From: Secundilactobacillus oryzae JCM 18671
GTDB lineage: Bacteria > Bacillota > Bacilli > Lactobacillales > Lactobacillaceae
NCBI RefSeq assembly: GCF_000740055.1
Contig: NZ_BBJM01000021.1
Coordinates: forward strand, 1 to 39,851
Direction of reading: 5' to 3'
DNA length: 39,851 nucleotides
In this document: piece after piece, positions 1 through 9,350 of the stretch
Position numbering within the stretch: position 1 is the first letter of the stretch
How the letters are laid out: each line of letters starts with the position of its first letter
The notes under the pieces: model-generated
Told to the model about the DNA's origin: nothing
The model's database searches: none
Seen by the model: the letters and a program-made list of their open reading frames with translations, nothing else
Made by a program: the position numbers and the translations under genes

Positions 1-42
1 GGAAAACCACCAGATTTACTTGATGTTAAAAAGTCAAAGTTC

Positions 43-1881
43 TTATTTACCAGTACTCTCGTCCTCGTCGGTTTGAAGTACAGCCATGAAGGCAGCTTGT
101 GGAACATCCACTGTTCCGACTGACTTCATTCGCTTCTTACCCTTTTTTTGCTTTTCTAGCAATTTAGCTCGACGGTCTGGATCACCGGTATGAATTTTAG
201 AAGTAACATCCTTCCGGTAAGCCTTAATCGTCGTTCTTGCAATAATCTTAGCACCGATAGCTGCTTGAACAGGGATTTCGAAGTTTTGTCGAGGAATGAT
301 TTTCTTCAGTTTAGAAGCGATTTCGCGGCCCCGCTTCTCGGCAAACTCTCTATGAGAAATAAAACTCAAAGCGTCTACCTTGTCTGAATTAAGCAGGATA
401 TCAATCTTAACAAGATCACTCACTTCGTAATCAGCAAGTTCATAGTCAAGTGATGCGTATCCCTTAGTACTTGATTTAAGTTTATCAAAAAAATCGTAAA
501 TAATCTCGGATAATGGAATTTTATAAATAACGTTAACTCGATAGTCGTCTAAATAATCCATTGTTTGAAATTGACCTCGTTTGCGTTGTGCCAATTCCAT
601 AACCGCACCAACATAATCATTAGGAACCATGATTGTTGCCTTAACATATGGCTCTTCAATACTACGGATTTCTGGCACTTCCGGCATTTCTGCAGGGTTT
701 TCCACCATCTTGACGCCACCGTCTGTCAAATTAACTTTGTAGGTAACGGATGGCGCCGTCGTAATAAGATCCAGGTTAAACTCACGTTCTAACCGTTCCT
801 GAACCACGTCCATGTGTAGCATGCCCAAGAATCCACAACGGAAACCAAATCCAAGTGCTTGTGAAGACTCTGGTTCAAACTCTAAAGCGGCATCGTTGAG
901 CTTTAGTTTTTCAAGTGCTTCACGGAGATCGTTAAATTTGGCATTGTCTGACGGGTACAATCCGGCGTAAACCATTGGTGCCATTTCCCGGTAACCAGGT
1001 AACGCTTCTGTAGCTGGGTTTTTCGCATCAGTAACGGTATCACCTACTCGCGTATCGGTAATATCCTTGATACTTGCGGTTAAGTAGCCAACGTCGCCAG
1101 CCATCAGGTAGTCCCGTGAAATTGGTTTTGGTGAATTCACCCCAACTTCAGTGACTTCGTACGTCGCCTTTGAATTCATCAGCTGAATCCGGTCTCCAGG
1201 CTTGACTGTTCCTTCGGCAACCCGAATGCTCAAAACAACTCCTCTATAGTCATCATAAACCGAGTCGAAGATTAATGCACGTAAAGGCGCTTTTAAATCA
1301 CCAGTTGGGGCTGGAACCTTCTCAACGACCTGTTCAAGCATGGCTTCAATGCCAATTCCTTGCTTAGCACTAGTTAAAACCGCATCTTCGGCATCAATAC
1401 CGATAACGTCTTCGATTTCCTGACGTACTTTCTCTGGTTGTGCCGATGGTAAATCGATTTTGTTGATAATCGGAATGATTTCCAAGTTATCGTCTAACGC
1501 CAAATAAACGTTAGCCAGCGTCTGTGCCTCAACCCCTTGAGCTGCATCTACAACTAAAATGGCACCTTCACACGCCGCCAAACTTCTAGACACCTCATAT
1601 GAAAAATCGACGTGTCCTGGCGTATCAATTAAATGAAACTCATACGTATTGCCGTTCTTAGCGTGATACTGCAATTCGACCGCATTGAGCTTAATCGTTA
1701 TGCCCCGCTCACGTTCTAGATCCATATTATCTAACAATTGATCCTTCATATCTCGTTTTGAAACGGTATCCGTCATTTCGAGAATTCGATCAGCCAATGT
1801 CGACTTACCATGATCAATGTGCGCAACAATGGAAAAATTTCGAATGAATTTTTGGTGTTCCGCCATTTTTTCTAGATCCAT
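43..1881 (-). CDS. lepA: Elongation factor 4 (LepA), ribosomal back-translocase GTPase
   Basis: A 612-residue translational GTPase of normal LepA length. G-domain motifs are visible near the N-terminus: AHIDHGKST (P-loop), DTPGHVDF and NKID, followed by EF-G-like domains and the LepA C-terminal region with [16 protein letters not shown]. LepA binds stalled or mispositioned ribosomes and is thought to promote back-translocation; it is cytosolic or membrane-associated. The start is ATG after a weak AGTAGGAAT site; an in-frame ATG five codons later (MAEHQKF) is an alternative. It lies downstream of dnaJ but is separated from it by a terminator, and it has its own good promoter, so it is probably a separate transcription unit. 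No terminator is visible in the 42 bases left beyond its stop. Confidence 0.97.
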   Translation of the reverse strand: MDLEKMAEHQKFIRNFSIVAHIDHGKSTLADRILEMTDTVSKRDMKDQLLDNMDLERERGITIKLNAVELQYHAKNGNTYEFHLIDTPGHVDFSYEVSRSLAACEGAILVVDAAQGVEAQTLANVYLALDDNLEIIPIINKIDLPSAQPEKVRQEIEDVIGIDAEDAVLTSAKQGIGIEAMLEQVVEKVPAPTGDLKAPLRALIFDSVYDDYRGVVLSIRVAEGTVKPGDRIQLMNSKATYEVTEVGVNSPKPISRDYLMAGDVGYLTASIKDITDTRVGDTVTDAKNPATEALPGYREMAPMVYAGLYPSDNAKFNDLREALEKLKLNDAALEFEPESSQALGFGFRCGFLGMLHMDVVQERLEREFNLDLITTAPSVTYKVNLTDGGVKMVENPAEMPEVPEIRSIEEPYVKATIMVPNDYVGAVMELAQRKRGQFQTMDYLDDYRVNVIYKIPLSEIIYDFFDKLKSSTKGYASLDYELADYEVSDLVKIDILLNSDKVDALSFISHREFAEKRGREIASKLKKIIPRQNFEIPVQAAIGAKIIARTTIKAYRKDVTSKIHTGDPDRRAKLLEKQKKGKKRMKSVGTVDVPQAAFMAVLQTDEDESTGK

Positions 1882-1924
1882 GATTTGATTCCTACTTTCT
1901 CTCGCTCTGTGTCATATCTAATCA

Positions 1925-1953
1925 ATTATAACAACGACTCGGGCAATAAACAA
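1925..1953 (-). promoter_or_regulatory. Probable sigma-A promoter of lepA
   Basis: On the minus strand the -10 is a perfect TATAAT (1925-1930) preceded by TGT, giving an extended -10. The -35 is TTGTTT (1948-1953) with a 17-base spacer. It lies between the dnaJ terminator and the lepA start, about 45 bases upstream of the ATG, so lepA can be transcribed independently of the heat-shock operon. Confidence 0.7.
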
Positions 1954-1971
1954 CGATTCCAATAATGAAAA

Positions 1972-2002
1972 AGGGTTTGCCAACCCAAAGTGGCAAAACC
2001 CT
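1972..2002 (-). terminator. Intrinsic terminator of dnaJ / heat-shock operon
   Basis: On the minus strand AGGGTTTTGCC pairs with GGCAAACCCT around a short loop and is followed by TTTTT. The stem begins inside the dnaJ stop codon, so it ends the hrcA-grpE-dnaK-dnaJ transcript. Confidence 0.85.
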
Positions 2003-3152
2003 AATCCTCATTGAATGCATCTTTTACTTTATCAAAAAAATTGCCTTTACCGTTCCCGGCAATATTTTCGCCGCTAGCCTTTGCAAAAGCTTTCAAGGCA
2101 TCGCGTTGTGCTTTATTAAGATTCTTTGGTGTTCGCACCTTAATCGTCACTTTTTCGTCACCGTTGCCAGTGCCACGAAGCTTAGGTGCGCCCTTACCCT
2201 TCAATCTAAACACCGTTCCTGATTGTGTACCAGCTGGTACCTTCAGCTCGACGTCACCATGGACAGTTTTAACTTGAATCTTATCACCCAAAGCAGCTTG
2301 TGCAATGCTGATCTCATCCTCAAAGAAGATGTCAGCGCCATCGCGCCGGAAATCCTTACTTGGTTGAACCGTAAAGATGATATAAAGATCCCCATAAGGG
2401 CCACCGTTATTACCGGCTTCACCTTGACCCTGTAAACGCATTTGTTGACCGTCATCGATCCCGGCTGGTACCTTAACTTCAACTTCGTGGCGTTGTTCAA
2501 CATGACCACTACCTGCACAAGTTGGGCACTTTTCTTTGATTTCCTTACCAGTACCATTACATACTGGACAGACTTGTTGACTGCGCATCCGACCTAATGG
2601 CGTGTTCGTTTCGGTCGTCACATAGCCACTACCACTACAATTGTGACAAGTTACAGGTGAAGTTCCTGGTTTAGCACCGCTACCGTGACAGGTATTACAT
2701 TCGGCGTCACGCGTATAAGTAATCTTAGTTTCCTTACCAAAAATGGCTTCTTCAAACTTCAACGTCATTGAGTATTGCAGATCGCGTCCTGGTCTTGGCG
2801 CATTCGGATTTTGTTGTGTCCGGCCGCCTCCGCCAAAGAATTGACTGAAGATGTCGTCAAATCCACCGCCACCAAAGCCACCAAAATCTGCGCCAGAGAA
2901 TCCGCCGCCTCCGCCACCAAAGCCACCAGCAGCTCCGTCAGCAGAGCCATATTGATCATAATTAGCCCGTTTTTGGTCGTCGCTTAATACCTCGTACGCC
3001 TCGGTAATCGCCTTGAACTTATCTTCAGCACCCGGTTCCTTATTGAGATCTGGATGATATTTCTTTGAAAGCTTTCGATAAGCTTTCTTTATTTCGTCCT
3101 TGCTAGCATCCCGACTGATGCCAAGCGTTTCATAATAATCTTGCTCCGCCAT
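2001..3152 (-). CDS. dnaJ: Chaperone DnaJ (Hsp40, type I)
   Basis: A 383-residue co-chaperone that delivers substrates to DnaK and stimulates its ATPase. The J domain occupies about residues 1-70, with the essential HPD motif at about 33-35. A Gly/Phe-rich linker follows at about 75-115. Then come four CxxCxGxG zinc-binding repeats ([32 protein letters not shown]) and the C-terminal substrate-binding domains. The architecture is complete and the length is normal. The start is ATG after GGGAGGTTAACA. It is the last gene of the hrcA-grpE-dnaK-dnaJ operon. A hairpin after dnaK suggests that dnaJ is reached by read-through or by a weak local promoter. Confidence 0.98.
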   Translation of the reverse strand: MAEQDYYETLGISRDASKDEIKKAYRKLSKKYHPDLNKEPGAEDKFKAITEAYEVLSDDQKRANYDQYGSADGAAGGFGGGGGGFSGADFGGFGGGGFDDIFSQFFGGGGRTQQNPNAPRPGRDLQYSMTLKFEEAIFGKETKITYTRDAECNTCHGSGAKPGTSPVTCHNCSGSGYVTTETNTPLGRMRSQQVCPVCNGTGKEIKEKCPTCAGSGHVEQRHEVEVKVPAGIDDGQQMRLQGQGEAGNNGGPYGDLYIIFTVQPSKDFRRDGADIFFEDEISIAQAALGDKIQVKTVHGDVELKVPAGTQSGTVFRLKGKGAPKLRGTGNGDEKVTIKVRTPKNLNKAQRDALKAFAKASGENIAGNGKGNFFDKVKDAFNED

Positions 3153-3234
3153 TGTTAACCTCCCAAAACAAATTCCTTCATGATTTTCTGCGTTTTTTTC
3201 CGTTCGTTCAGCATATCATAAAACGTTCTGAATT

Positions 3235-3267
3235 AAAAAGCCAAAGCCCAAATGAGCTCTGGCTTTT
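3235..3267 (-). terminator. Hairpin with T-run between dnaK and dnaJ
   Basis: On the minus strand AAAAGCCAGAGC pairs with GCTTTGGCTTTT (one G-U pair) around a six-base loop and runs into TTTTT. It is shaped like an intrinsic terminator and lies directly after dnaK. Because dnaJ follows in the same direction, it probably reduces dnaJ relative to dnaK rather than ending the operon completely. Confidence 0.75.
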
Positions 3268-3286
3268 CAACTTTTTACGTGACTGT

Positions 3287-5140
3287 TTACTTCTTGTCGT
3301 CATTTACTTCTGAGAAGTCACCATCAACAGTGTTGTCATCATCCTTTGATGATTGACCGTCGTTAGCATCAGTTGCACCGCCAGCTGCTTGTTCAGCTTG
3401 TTGTGCTTGTTGATACAATTTAACTGAAAGATCTTGAACAATCTTGTTCAATTCATCCTTCTTGGTCTTCATTTCTTCGAGATTGTTATCTTCTTGAGCC
3501 TTCTTCAACTCGTCGCGAGCTGTTTCAGCCTTCTTGATATCATCTTCAGAAACTTTATCCTTCACTTCCGTCAATGTCTTATCGACAGTGAAGAGGAGTT
3601 GGTCAACTTCATTCTTCAAGTCAACTTCTTCTTTACGCTTCTTATCTGCTTCGGCGTTTTCTTGAGCTTCTTTCATCATCTTATCAATTTCTTCATCAGA
3701 AAGACCTGAATCACTCTTGATGGTAATTTTTTGTTCCTTACCAGTACCCTTATCCTTAGCAGAAACGTTAACAATACCGTTTTTATCGATATCAAACGTC
3801 ACTTCGATTTGTGGCACACCACGAGGTGCAGCAGGAATGTCAGTTAATTGGAAGTTACCTAATGTCTTGTTATCAGCGGCCATTGGACGTTCACCTTGAA
3901 GCACGTGAATATCAACAGCTGGTTGGTTGTCTGCAGCAGTTGAGAAGACTTGTGACTTGCTAGTTGGAATCGTTGTGTTCCGATCAATTAATTTAGTGAA
4001 GACACCACCCATGGTTTCAATACCAAGTGATAATGGCGTCACATCAAGCAAGACAACATCCTTAACATCACCAGTTAACACACCACCTTGAACCGCAGCA
4101 CCTAAGGCAACCGCTTCGTCAGGGTTAATTGAGTGGTTAGGTTCCTTTCCAGTCCAGTTCTTAACAGCTTCTTGAACAGCTGGAATTCGAGTTGAACCAC
4201 CATTTAAGATAACAACGTCCAAATCACTAGCTGAAACACCAGCATCCTTCAATGCGTTTTCGACTGGAATCCGAGTCCGTTCAACTAAGTCAGAAGTTAA
4301 TTCGTTGAACTTCGCTTGAGTCAACTTTTCTTCCAAGTGAAGTGGGCCATTTTCGCCGGCAGAAATAAATGGCAAGCTAATCGTTGTTTCTGACATTCCA
4401 GAAACGTCCTTCTTAGCCTTTTCAGCAGCTTCCTTAAGACGTTGCATTGCCATCTTGTCTTTTGATAAATCGATGCCGTTAGCAGCCTTGAATTGATCGA
4501 CTAACCAATCCATGACCTTCTTATCAAAGTCATCACCACCAAGGTGAGTATCACCATTTGTAGAAAGCACTTCGAAGACACCATCGCCAAGGTCAAGGAC
4601 TGAAACATCAAAAGTACCACCACCAAGGTCGTAAACTAAGATCTTTTCATCTTTGTCTTGCTTGTCCAAGCCATATGCCAATGAAGCAGCAGTCGGTTCG
4701 TTAATGATTCGCTTAACGTCTAAACCAGCAATTTTACCGGCATCCTTAGTCGCTTGACGTTGGGCGTCATCAAAATAAGCTGGTACCGTGATAACGGCTT
4801 CGCTAACTGTATCACCAAGATATGCTTCTGCGTAACTCTTCAAGTGTTGCAAGATGATAGCTGAGATTTGTTGTGGTGTGTACTTCTTACCATCTACGTC
4901 AACGGTGTAGTTACCGTCGCCCATGTGGCTCTTGATTGAAACAATCGTGTTAGGGTTAGTAATTGCTTGACGCTTTGCAACTTCACCAACTTGAGGTTCA
5001 CCATCTTTAAAAGCGACAACTGAAGGTGTTGTACGTGCGCCTTCTGGGTTGGTGATAATCTTTGGTTCGCTACCTTCAAGAACAGCAACTGCAGAGTTCG
5101 TTGTTCCTAAATCAATTCCAATAATTTTATTACTTGCCAT
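3287..5140 (-). CDS. dnaK: Chaperone DnaK (Hsp70)
   Basis: A 617-residue Hsp70, the usual size for Firmicutes DnaK. The N-terminal ATPase domain opens with [11 protein letters not shown] and contains the Hsp70 signatures [11 protein letters not shown] and [11 protein letters not shown]. The conserved linker [15 protein letters not shown] leads to the peptide-binding beta domain and a lysine/glutamate-rich helical lid, ending in a Gln/Ala-rich then acidic tail. It refolds and protects nascent and heat-damaged proteins together with DnaJ and GrpE. The start is ATG after AAGAGGG. It sits 32 bases downstream of grpE, in an operon controlled by HrcA through CIRCE. Confidence 0.99.
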   Translation of the reverse strand: MASNKIIGIDLGTTNSAVAVLEGSEPKIITNPEGARTTPSVVAFKDGEPQVGEVAKRQAITNPNTIVSIKSHMGDGNYTVDVDGKKYTPQQISAIILQHLKSYAEAYLGDTVSEAVITVPAYFDDAQRQATKDAGKIAGLDVKRIINEPTAASLAYGLDKQDKDEKILVYDLGGGTFDVSVLDLGDGVFEVLSTNGDTHLGGDDFDKKVMDWLVDQFKAANGIDLSKDKMAMQRLKEAAEKAKKDVSGMSETTISLPFISAGENGPLHLEEKLTQAKFNELTSDLVERTRIPVENALKDAGVSASDLDVVILNGGSTRIPAVQEAVKNWTGKEPNHSINPDEAVALGAAVQGGVLTGDVKDVVLLDVTPLSLGIETMGGVFTKLIDRNTTIPTSKSQVFSTAADNQPAVDIHVLQGERPMAADNKTLGNFQLTDIPAAPRGVPQIEVTFDIDKNGIVNVSAKDKGTGKEQKITIKSDSGLSDEEIDKMMKEAQENAEADKKRKEEVDLKNEVDQLLFTVDKTLTEVKDKVSEDDIKKAETARDELKKAQEDNNLEEMKTKKDELNKIVQDLSVKLYQQAQQAEQAAGGATDANDGQSSKDDDNTVDGDFSEVNDDKK

Positions 5141-5172
5141 AAATATTTACCCTCTTTGCGTATTTTTTAAGT

Positions 5173-5775
5173 CTAGTTCGCGACGGCTACCATTGCTGGT
5201 CGTAAAACCCGGTCTTTGAGCATGTAGCCCTTTTGTAGAACTTGAGCAACATGATTTGCGGGAACGTCGTCAGTAGCAGGAACAGTTTGTACCGCTTGGT
5301 GCTTTTGCGGATCAAATGGTTCACCTTGTGCCTCAATCTCAGTAACGCCATTCTTGCTGAGTGCTTCATTGAGATGAGTTAAAACAAGTTCAATTCCCTT
5401 TTTCAAGGCTAGGCCTTGTTCGTCATCAACTTGCGTTTGGAGCGCTCGCTCAATGTTATCCACGACTGGCAATAAATCATGTGCCAATTGTTGACCATCA
5501 TACTTGAGTAATGATGCGCGTTCCTTTGCATTTCTAGACTGAATATTCTTAATTTCAGCCTCTGCTCTCAAGTAACGATCTTCAAGAGAAGAAATCTGTT
5601 GCTCGAGATCTTTGACTTTCTCAGTCTCTGAAGAATCGGTTGTTTCGGTTTCAGCTGATTCTGTTTGAGTCGTTGACTCTTGATCAGCTGATTCCTCAAC
5701 CGGTGTATCTGGTGCATCAGAAGCCTTAGCTTCATCGTTCACATTATCTTTGATATTTTTCTCGGATTCTGCCAC
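5173..5775 (-). CDS. grpE: Nucleotide exchange factor GrpE
   Basis: A 200-residue GrpE, which releases ADP from DnaK. The first 55 residues are a low-complexity acidic region rich in Ser, Thr, Glu and Asp. A long coiled coil follows (VKDLEQQISSLEDRYLRAEA onwards), then the C-terminal beta domain with the typical ending QKGYMLKDRVLRPAMVAV. The start is GTG, chosen because AAAGGAGGG lies at good spacing and no other start fits. It is 13 bases downstream of the hrcA stop and clearly co-transcribed with it. Confidence 0.98.
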   Translation of the reverse strand: MAESEKNIKDNVNDEAKASDAPDTPVEESADQESTTQTESAETETTDSSETEKVKDLEQQISSLEDRYLRAEAEIKNIQSRNAKERASLLKYDGQQLAHDLLPVVDNIERALQTQVDDEQGLALKKGIELVLTHLNEALSKNGVTEIEAQGEPFDPQKHQAVQTVPATDDVPANHVAQVLQKGYMLKDRVLRPAMVAVAN

Positions 5776-5788
5776 GGAATGCCCTCCT

Positions 5789-6829
5789 TTATTCGTCTAA
5801 ATGACGATAATAGTCAATTAATTTTCTAGCTAATTCGTTCCTAAATGCCCCAACCAAACCAATCATCTTGGAATAAGGCATTCTGGTTGGACCCAACAAA
5901 GCAATAATGCCCTGACCATGTGAATCCACATCATAGGTTGCAGTAATTAAACTATAATTCCGCAACAGATCATTGTTAGAAATCTCATCCCCAATCTTGA
6001 CTTGAATCTGATTGGACGGATTACCTAGAACTTCAGCGAAATCATCTGTGTGATCAATCAACGAGTAGATTGACCTCAACGATTCGATGTCGTTTTGTTC
6101 GGAGAAATCTAAGACATTCATCCTACCACCCACGTAAAAGCGTTCTTGGGCTGCTCGAGTTAACACATCGCCAAAAATCTTCAAAAAGCCCTCTGGCTGT
6201 TGCATGTATCGACTAATCTCTGCAGGAATCTGGACTTTTAACTTCTCTACGACATCCTTCAACGGCAAACCAACCAGTTGATCGTTAATGAGGCGAACAA
6301 CCGCCTCAAGTTGATCACTGGTCACGCGATGAGCCACGCTAAACGTCTGATTCTCGACGTCTCCGTTGTCTGTAACCAAAATGGCCATGACTTGACGATT
6401 ACCCAGTGGCACCAAGCGGAAGCCGCTTAGGCGGCTATCCTTTAGCTCTGGCTTAAGCGTAAAAGTCGTATACGACGTTAAATCCGACAAAATTTTAGCA
6501 GACTGTGCCACAATTTCATCAATTTTTTGGAAGTCGCCACCCAAAGACGTCTTAATCAGGTCAATATCATTCGTTTTGGCAACGTCTGGTTTGACCAAAT
6601 GATCGACATAATACCGATATCCCTGAATCGAAGGTACCCTTCCTGAGGAGGAATGTGTCTTTCGAATCAAACCGGCGTTTTCGAGCACTGCCATTTCATT
6701 TCGAATCGTTGCCGAACTAACATGAACTGGCAATTGCTCAACCAATGCTTTAGAGCCGACCGGCATACCATTGTTCGTGTAATCTCTAACAATTGCACGC
6801 AGAATCATCTTTTGTCTGTCCGTTAACAT
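5789..6829 (-). CDS. hrcA: Heat-inducible transcription repressor HrcA
   Basis: A 346-residue repressor that binds CIRCE operators and depends on GroEL for activity. The N-terminal winged-helix domain is seen at TDRQKMILRAIVRDYTNNG and SSATIRNEMAVLE. The central and C-terminal domains follow, including the conserved ALLGPTRMPYSKMIGLV near the end. I place the start at the ATG at 6827-6829, preceded by AAAGAGGTGAAATC. A longer reading from a TTG at 6853 would put the coding start inside the CIRCE operator and has no ribosome binding site. It is first in the operon and is autoregulated through the two CIRCE elements just upstream. Confidence 0.98.
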   Translation of the reverse strand: MLTDRQKMILRAIVRDYTNNGMPVGSKALVEQLPVHVSSATIRNEMAVLENAGLIRKTHSSSGRVPSIQGYRYYVDHLVKPDVAKTNDIDLIKTSLGGDFQKIDEIVAQSAKILSDLTSYTTFTLKPELKDSRLSGFRLVPLGNRQVMAILVTDNGDVENQTFSVAHRVTSDQLEAVVRLINDQLVGLPLKDVVEKLKVQIPAEISRYMQQPEGFLKIFGDVLTRAAQERFYVGGRMNVLDFSEQNDIESLRSIYSLIDHTDDFAEVLGNPSNQIQVKIGDEISNNDLLRNYSLITATYDVDSHGQGIIALLGPTRMPYSKMIGLVGAFRNELARKLIDYYRHLDE

Positions 6830-6842
6830 GATTTCACCTCTT

Positions 6843-6869
6843 TTAGCACTCAATTAGGTTAAGTGCTAA
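6843..6869. promoter_or_regulatory. CIRCE operator 1 (promoter-proximal to hrcA)
   Basis: TTAGCACTC, nine bases, then AAGTGCTAA: the HrcA-binding inverted repeat with one mismatch to the consensus GAGTGCTAA arm. It lies downstream of the predicted -10, between the promoter and the hrcA ribosome binding site, where bound HrcA would block transcription. Confidence 0.93.
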
Positions 6870-6880
6870 GACACATATAC

Positions 6881-6909
6881 AATGTAGCAAACCGATTTTA
6901 GAAAGTCAA
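6881..6909 (-). promoter_or_regulatory. Sigma-A promoter of the hrcA-grpE-dnaK-dnaJ operon
   Basis: On the minus strand the -35 is TTGACT (6904-6909) and the -10 is TACATT (6881-6886), with an exact 17-base spacer. The promoter lies between two CIRCE elements, the expected position for HrcA control. Confidence 0.85.
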
Positions 6910-6914
6910 GAATT

Positions 6915-6941
6915 TTAGCAATTATATCATACGAGTGCTAA
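6915..6941. promoter_or_regulatory. CIRCE operator 2 (upstream, overlapping ribF stop)
   Basis: On the plus strand TTAGCAATT, nine bases, GAGTGCTAA. One arm is perfect and the other has two mismatches. It lies just upstream of the operon -35, and its perfect arm includes the last bases and stop codon of ribF. Confidence 0.85.
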
Positions 6942-7879
6942 ATTTTGAAAAAAGATCTGGTTTGCACTTCATCCTTATTCAATTGCTCAACCAAGGCATC
7001 TGCACCTGTGAATTTTTGTTCGCCACGTAAGCGGGTATGCCAACGAACAGTTACATCCTCACCATAGAGGTTCCCCTTGAAATCAAGTAAATAAATTTCA
7101 ACGGTAACAGGATTATTATCCCCAAACGTTACATCGCGACCAATTGAGGCCATCCCTGGCAGCCATGTGTCACCAACTTTAACTTCCGTTGTATAGATAC
7201 CAATACCTGGTAACCACTGGTCACTGGGATGTACGATATTAATAGTCGGGAACCCAATTGTTCGCCCTCGTGCGAGCCCGTGAACAACGACTCCCTGCGT
7301 TTCGAATGCATATCCGAGCAAATCATTGACCGATTCGATATCACCTTTATCAAGGGCTTCTCGAATGCTACTAGAGCTGATTTTTTGCCCATCAGCATCT
7401 TGTTCACCCACTGTTTCAACTTCAAAACGACCAGTAGCATAGTCAGCTAGGTGTGTCATATCGGCATCAGTTCCAGGGGCACCATAAGTATGATCGAATC
7501 CTGCCACAACAACTCGGGGGCCAAGTTTTACTAAGTACTGGTTAACAAATTCTTGCGGGTTTAAGGCAGAAAACTGGCCAGTAAAATTCACTAGATAAAC
7601 TAAATCCACGCCTTGCGCCTCCAACAATGCCATTCGCCGGTCGAACGGGGTAATGTATTGGGTGTCCGCTTTTGTTAGCTGGTGATAAACAATCCCAGGA
7701 TGATGATCATAGGTAATGGCGGCTAATTTCACACCAAGCTCGTCAGCCTTTGCCCGTGCCACTTTCAATACCTGTTGATGTCCTTTATGAACACCGTCAA
7801 AAAAACCCATCGCTAATACAATTGGGCCAGGTTCAACTCGTGATTCATCTAATGGGTGGTGAATTTTAATCACTTTCAA
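6938..7879 (-). CDS. ribF: Bifunctional riboflavin kinase / FMN adenylyltransferase
   Basis: A 313-residue protein of standard RibF length. The N-terminal FAD-synthetase (nucleotidyltransferase) half carries AMGFFDGVHKGHQ at about residue 23. The C-terminal flavokinase half carries GLARGRTIGFPTINI, the variant of the GxPTAN motif. It converts riboflavin to FMN and then FAD in the cytosol. The start is TTG, placed by AAGGAGG nine bases upstream. It lies 18 bases after truB and is co-transcribed with it. Its stop codon lies within a CIRCE element of the following heat-shock operon, and no separate terminator is seen. Confidence 0.97.
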   Translation of the reverse strand: MKVIKIHHPLDESRVEPGPIVLAMGFFDGVHKGHQQVLKVARAKADELGVKLAAITYDHHPGIVYHQLTKADTQYITPFDRRMALLEAQGVDLVYLVNFTGQFSALNPQEFVNQYLVKLGPRVVVAGFDHTYGAPGTDADMTHLADYATGRFEVETVGEQDADGQKISSSSIREALDKGDIESVNDLLGYAFETQGVVVHGLARGRTIGFPTINIVHPSDQWLPGIGIYTTEVKVGDTWLPGMASIGRDVTFGDNNPVTVEIYLLDFKGNLYGEDVTVRWHTRLRGEQKFTGADALVEQLNKDEVQTRSFFKI

Positions 7880-7897
7880 GCCGATTGGCCTCCTTTT

Positions 7898-8809
7898 TTA
7901 CTTGTTGCTAATCATTTTAAGTGGCTTATACTGCTTACCATTTTCCATAAGCTGATATAGACACTTAATTTCACCTTCAAAACTCAGCGCAATTACGGGT
8001 TCAGTCGATGCCAATTCATTGGCATACATCCAAACACCATTCTGAACGACTCGCCACTGTGCCTCAGTGAGTTTAACCTCTGGATATTTGACCAATGCAC
8101 GATTAATCGGATAAAGCCAATCGTAGGTAGTCTGTTCAGAAGCAAATAGCTCTTTGATTTCGTCAATAGTCACCGTTTCTTTAACATCAAAACCACCACT
8201 CGAAATTCGAGTCAGGTCAGACATAACGGATTCAAGCCCCAGGTGGCGGCCAAAGTCGACTGCAAGTGTTCTAATGTATGTCCCCTTAGAACACTTGACC
8301 TCAAAATGAATCTCTTGTTGCCCAGTTTCTTCATCAAAACGAGTCTTACCTAACTGCACAAATGAGTAAATCATCACACTTCGAGCCGGACGTTCTACTG
8401 TTTCTCCTGCCCGTGCATATTCATACAATTTGCGGCCATTTACTTTAACCGCTGAATACATAGGGGGAATCTGCGTAATTTCTCCAGTCAGCATAGCCAT
8501 AACATCGGAAATTTTATCTTCATCAACAGGTTCTTTAAGGGGTGTCCGTTCAACAACCTCACCATCTAGGTCCTCTGTAGTCGTTGAAAAGCCGAGCGTA
8601 ATGGTACCACGATAGGTCTTACCGAATTCCATTAAATAATCGACGACCTTAGTCGCACTACCAATACAAATTGGTAAAACACCATCGACATTAGGGTCGA
8701 GTGTCCCGGAGTGTCCAACTTTTTTTGTCTGTAAAATTTTTCTAAGTTGATTGACGCAATCGTGACTTGTTAAGCCACGTTCTTTATAGAGTGGGATTAT
8801 TCCATTCAA
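7898..8809 (-). CDS. truB: tRNA pseudouridine(55) synthase TruB
   Basis: A 303-residue enzyme that makes pseudouridine 55 in the T-loop of tRNAs. The catalytic aspartate lies in GHSGTLDPNVDGVLP near residue 40. The substrate-binding segment KVNGRKLYEYARAGE and the later KCSKGTYIRTLAVDFG motif are present. A PUA-like C-terminal region follows. The start is TTG after AAGGA, because the nearby ATG codons are out of frame. It is the first gene of a truB-ribF unit with its own extended -10 promoter, and it is separated from the rbfA operon by a terminator. Confidence 0.97.
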   Translation of the reverse strand: MNGIIPLYKERGLTSHDCVNQLRKILQTKKVGHSGTLDPNVDGVLPICIGSATKVVDYLMEFGKTYRGTITLGFSTTTEDLDGEVVERTPLKEPVDEDKISDVMAMLTGEITQIPPMYSAVKVNGRKLYEYARAGETVERPARSVMIYSFVQLGKTRFDEETGQQEIHFEVKCSKGTYIRTLAVDFGRHLGLESVMSDLTRISSGGFDVKETVTIDEIKELFASEQTTYDWLYPINRALVKYPEVKLTEAQWRVVQNGVWMYANELASTEPVIALSFEGEIKCLYQLMENGKQYKPLKMISNK

Positions 8810-8849
8810 TTGTATTCATTCCTTAGTTAAGATTACGATAATCTCATCA

Positions 8850-8858
8850 ATTATAGCA
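8850..8858 (-). promoter_or_regulatory. Extended -10 promoter of truB-ribF
   Basis: On the minus strand TGC directly precedes a perfect TATAAT (8850-8855). No good -35 is seen at 16-18 bases, which fits an extended -10 promoter. It is about 40 bases upstream of the truB start and after the rbfA terminator. Confidence 0.65.
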
Positions 8859-8925
8859 TATTCATTCGTTAATTTCGGTGAAAAAGTCAGCAATCTAGCT
8901 GAGTGACTGCTAATCTTAGTTACGC

Positions 8926-8965
8926 AAAAAAAGTTGCGTTCGGTTAATTCCGACGCAACTTTTTT
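8926..8965 (-). terminator. Terminator of the rimP-nusA-infB-rbfA operon
   Basis: A long inverted repeat built from GTTGCGT/ACGCAAC with an inner TCGG/CCGA extension, flanked by A and T runs on both sides. It starts three bases after the rbfA stop. It could work in both directions, but only the minus-strand operon needs it. Confidence 0.9.
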
Positions 8966-8968
8966 GAT

Positions 8969-9328
8969 TTATCTATTTTGTTCATCTTGATGAAGCTTAT
9001 TGAGGAGTTGATCAATATGACTACCGTACTGAACAGATTCATCACGTTCAAACTTTAATTCAGGTGTTTTGAAAATATTCAACCGTGAACCAAGCTCACT
9101 TCGAATGAGGCCAGTGGCTTTATCCAAACCTTGTGCTGTCTTTTCAGCAACAGAGGCTTTATCAGATAAAATACTGTAGTAAATTGTGGCTTGTTGTAAA
9201 TCACCAGTGACTTCAACACCGGTAATGGTGACACCTTCAACTCGTGGATCACGAACACGCTTCAATAGAATGTCCGTTACTTCTTTTTGAATCTCTTGAG
9301 TTAATCGACCAATTCGATACTGTGCCAT
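8969..9328 (-). CDS. rbfA: Ribosome-binding factor A
   Basis: A 119-residue cold-shock and 30S maturation factor of normal length. The N-terminus RIGRLTQEIQKEVTDILLKRVRDPR is typical, followed by the KH-like fold (VTGDLQQATIYYSIL) and the LKFERDESVQYGSHIDQLL ending. It binds immature 30S subunits near the 5' helix of 16S rRNA. The start is ATG after AAAGGTGAT. It lies 22 bases downstream of infB and is the last gene of the operon. Confidence 0.97.
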   Translation of the reverse strand: MAQYRIGRLTQEIQKEVTDILLKRVRDPRVEGVTITGVEVTGDLQQATIYYSILSDKASVAEKTAQGLDKATGLIRSELGSRLNIFKTPELKFERDESVQYGSHIDQLLNKLHQDEQNR

Positions 9329-9350
9329 TTAAAATCACCTTTACTTGTTG

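Noticed and set aside
6830-6853. Longer hrcA start at a TTG (6853)
   Set aside because: It lies inside the CIRCE operator and has no ribosome binding site; the ATG at 6829 has AAAGAGGTG at proper spacing.
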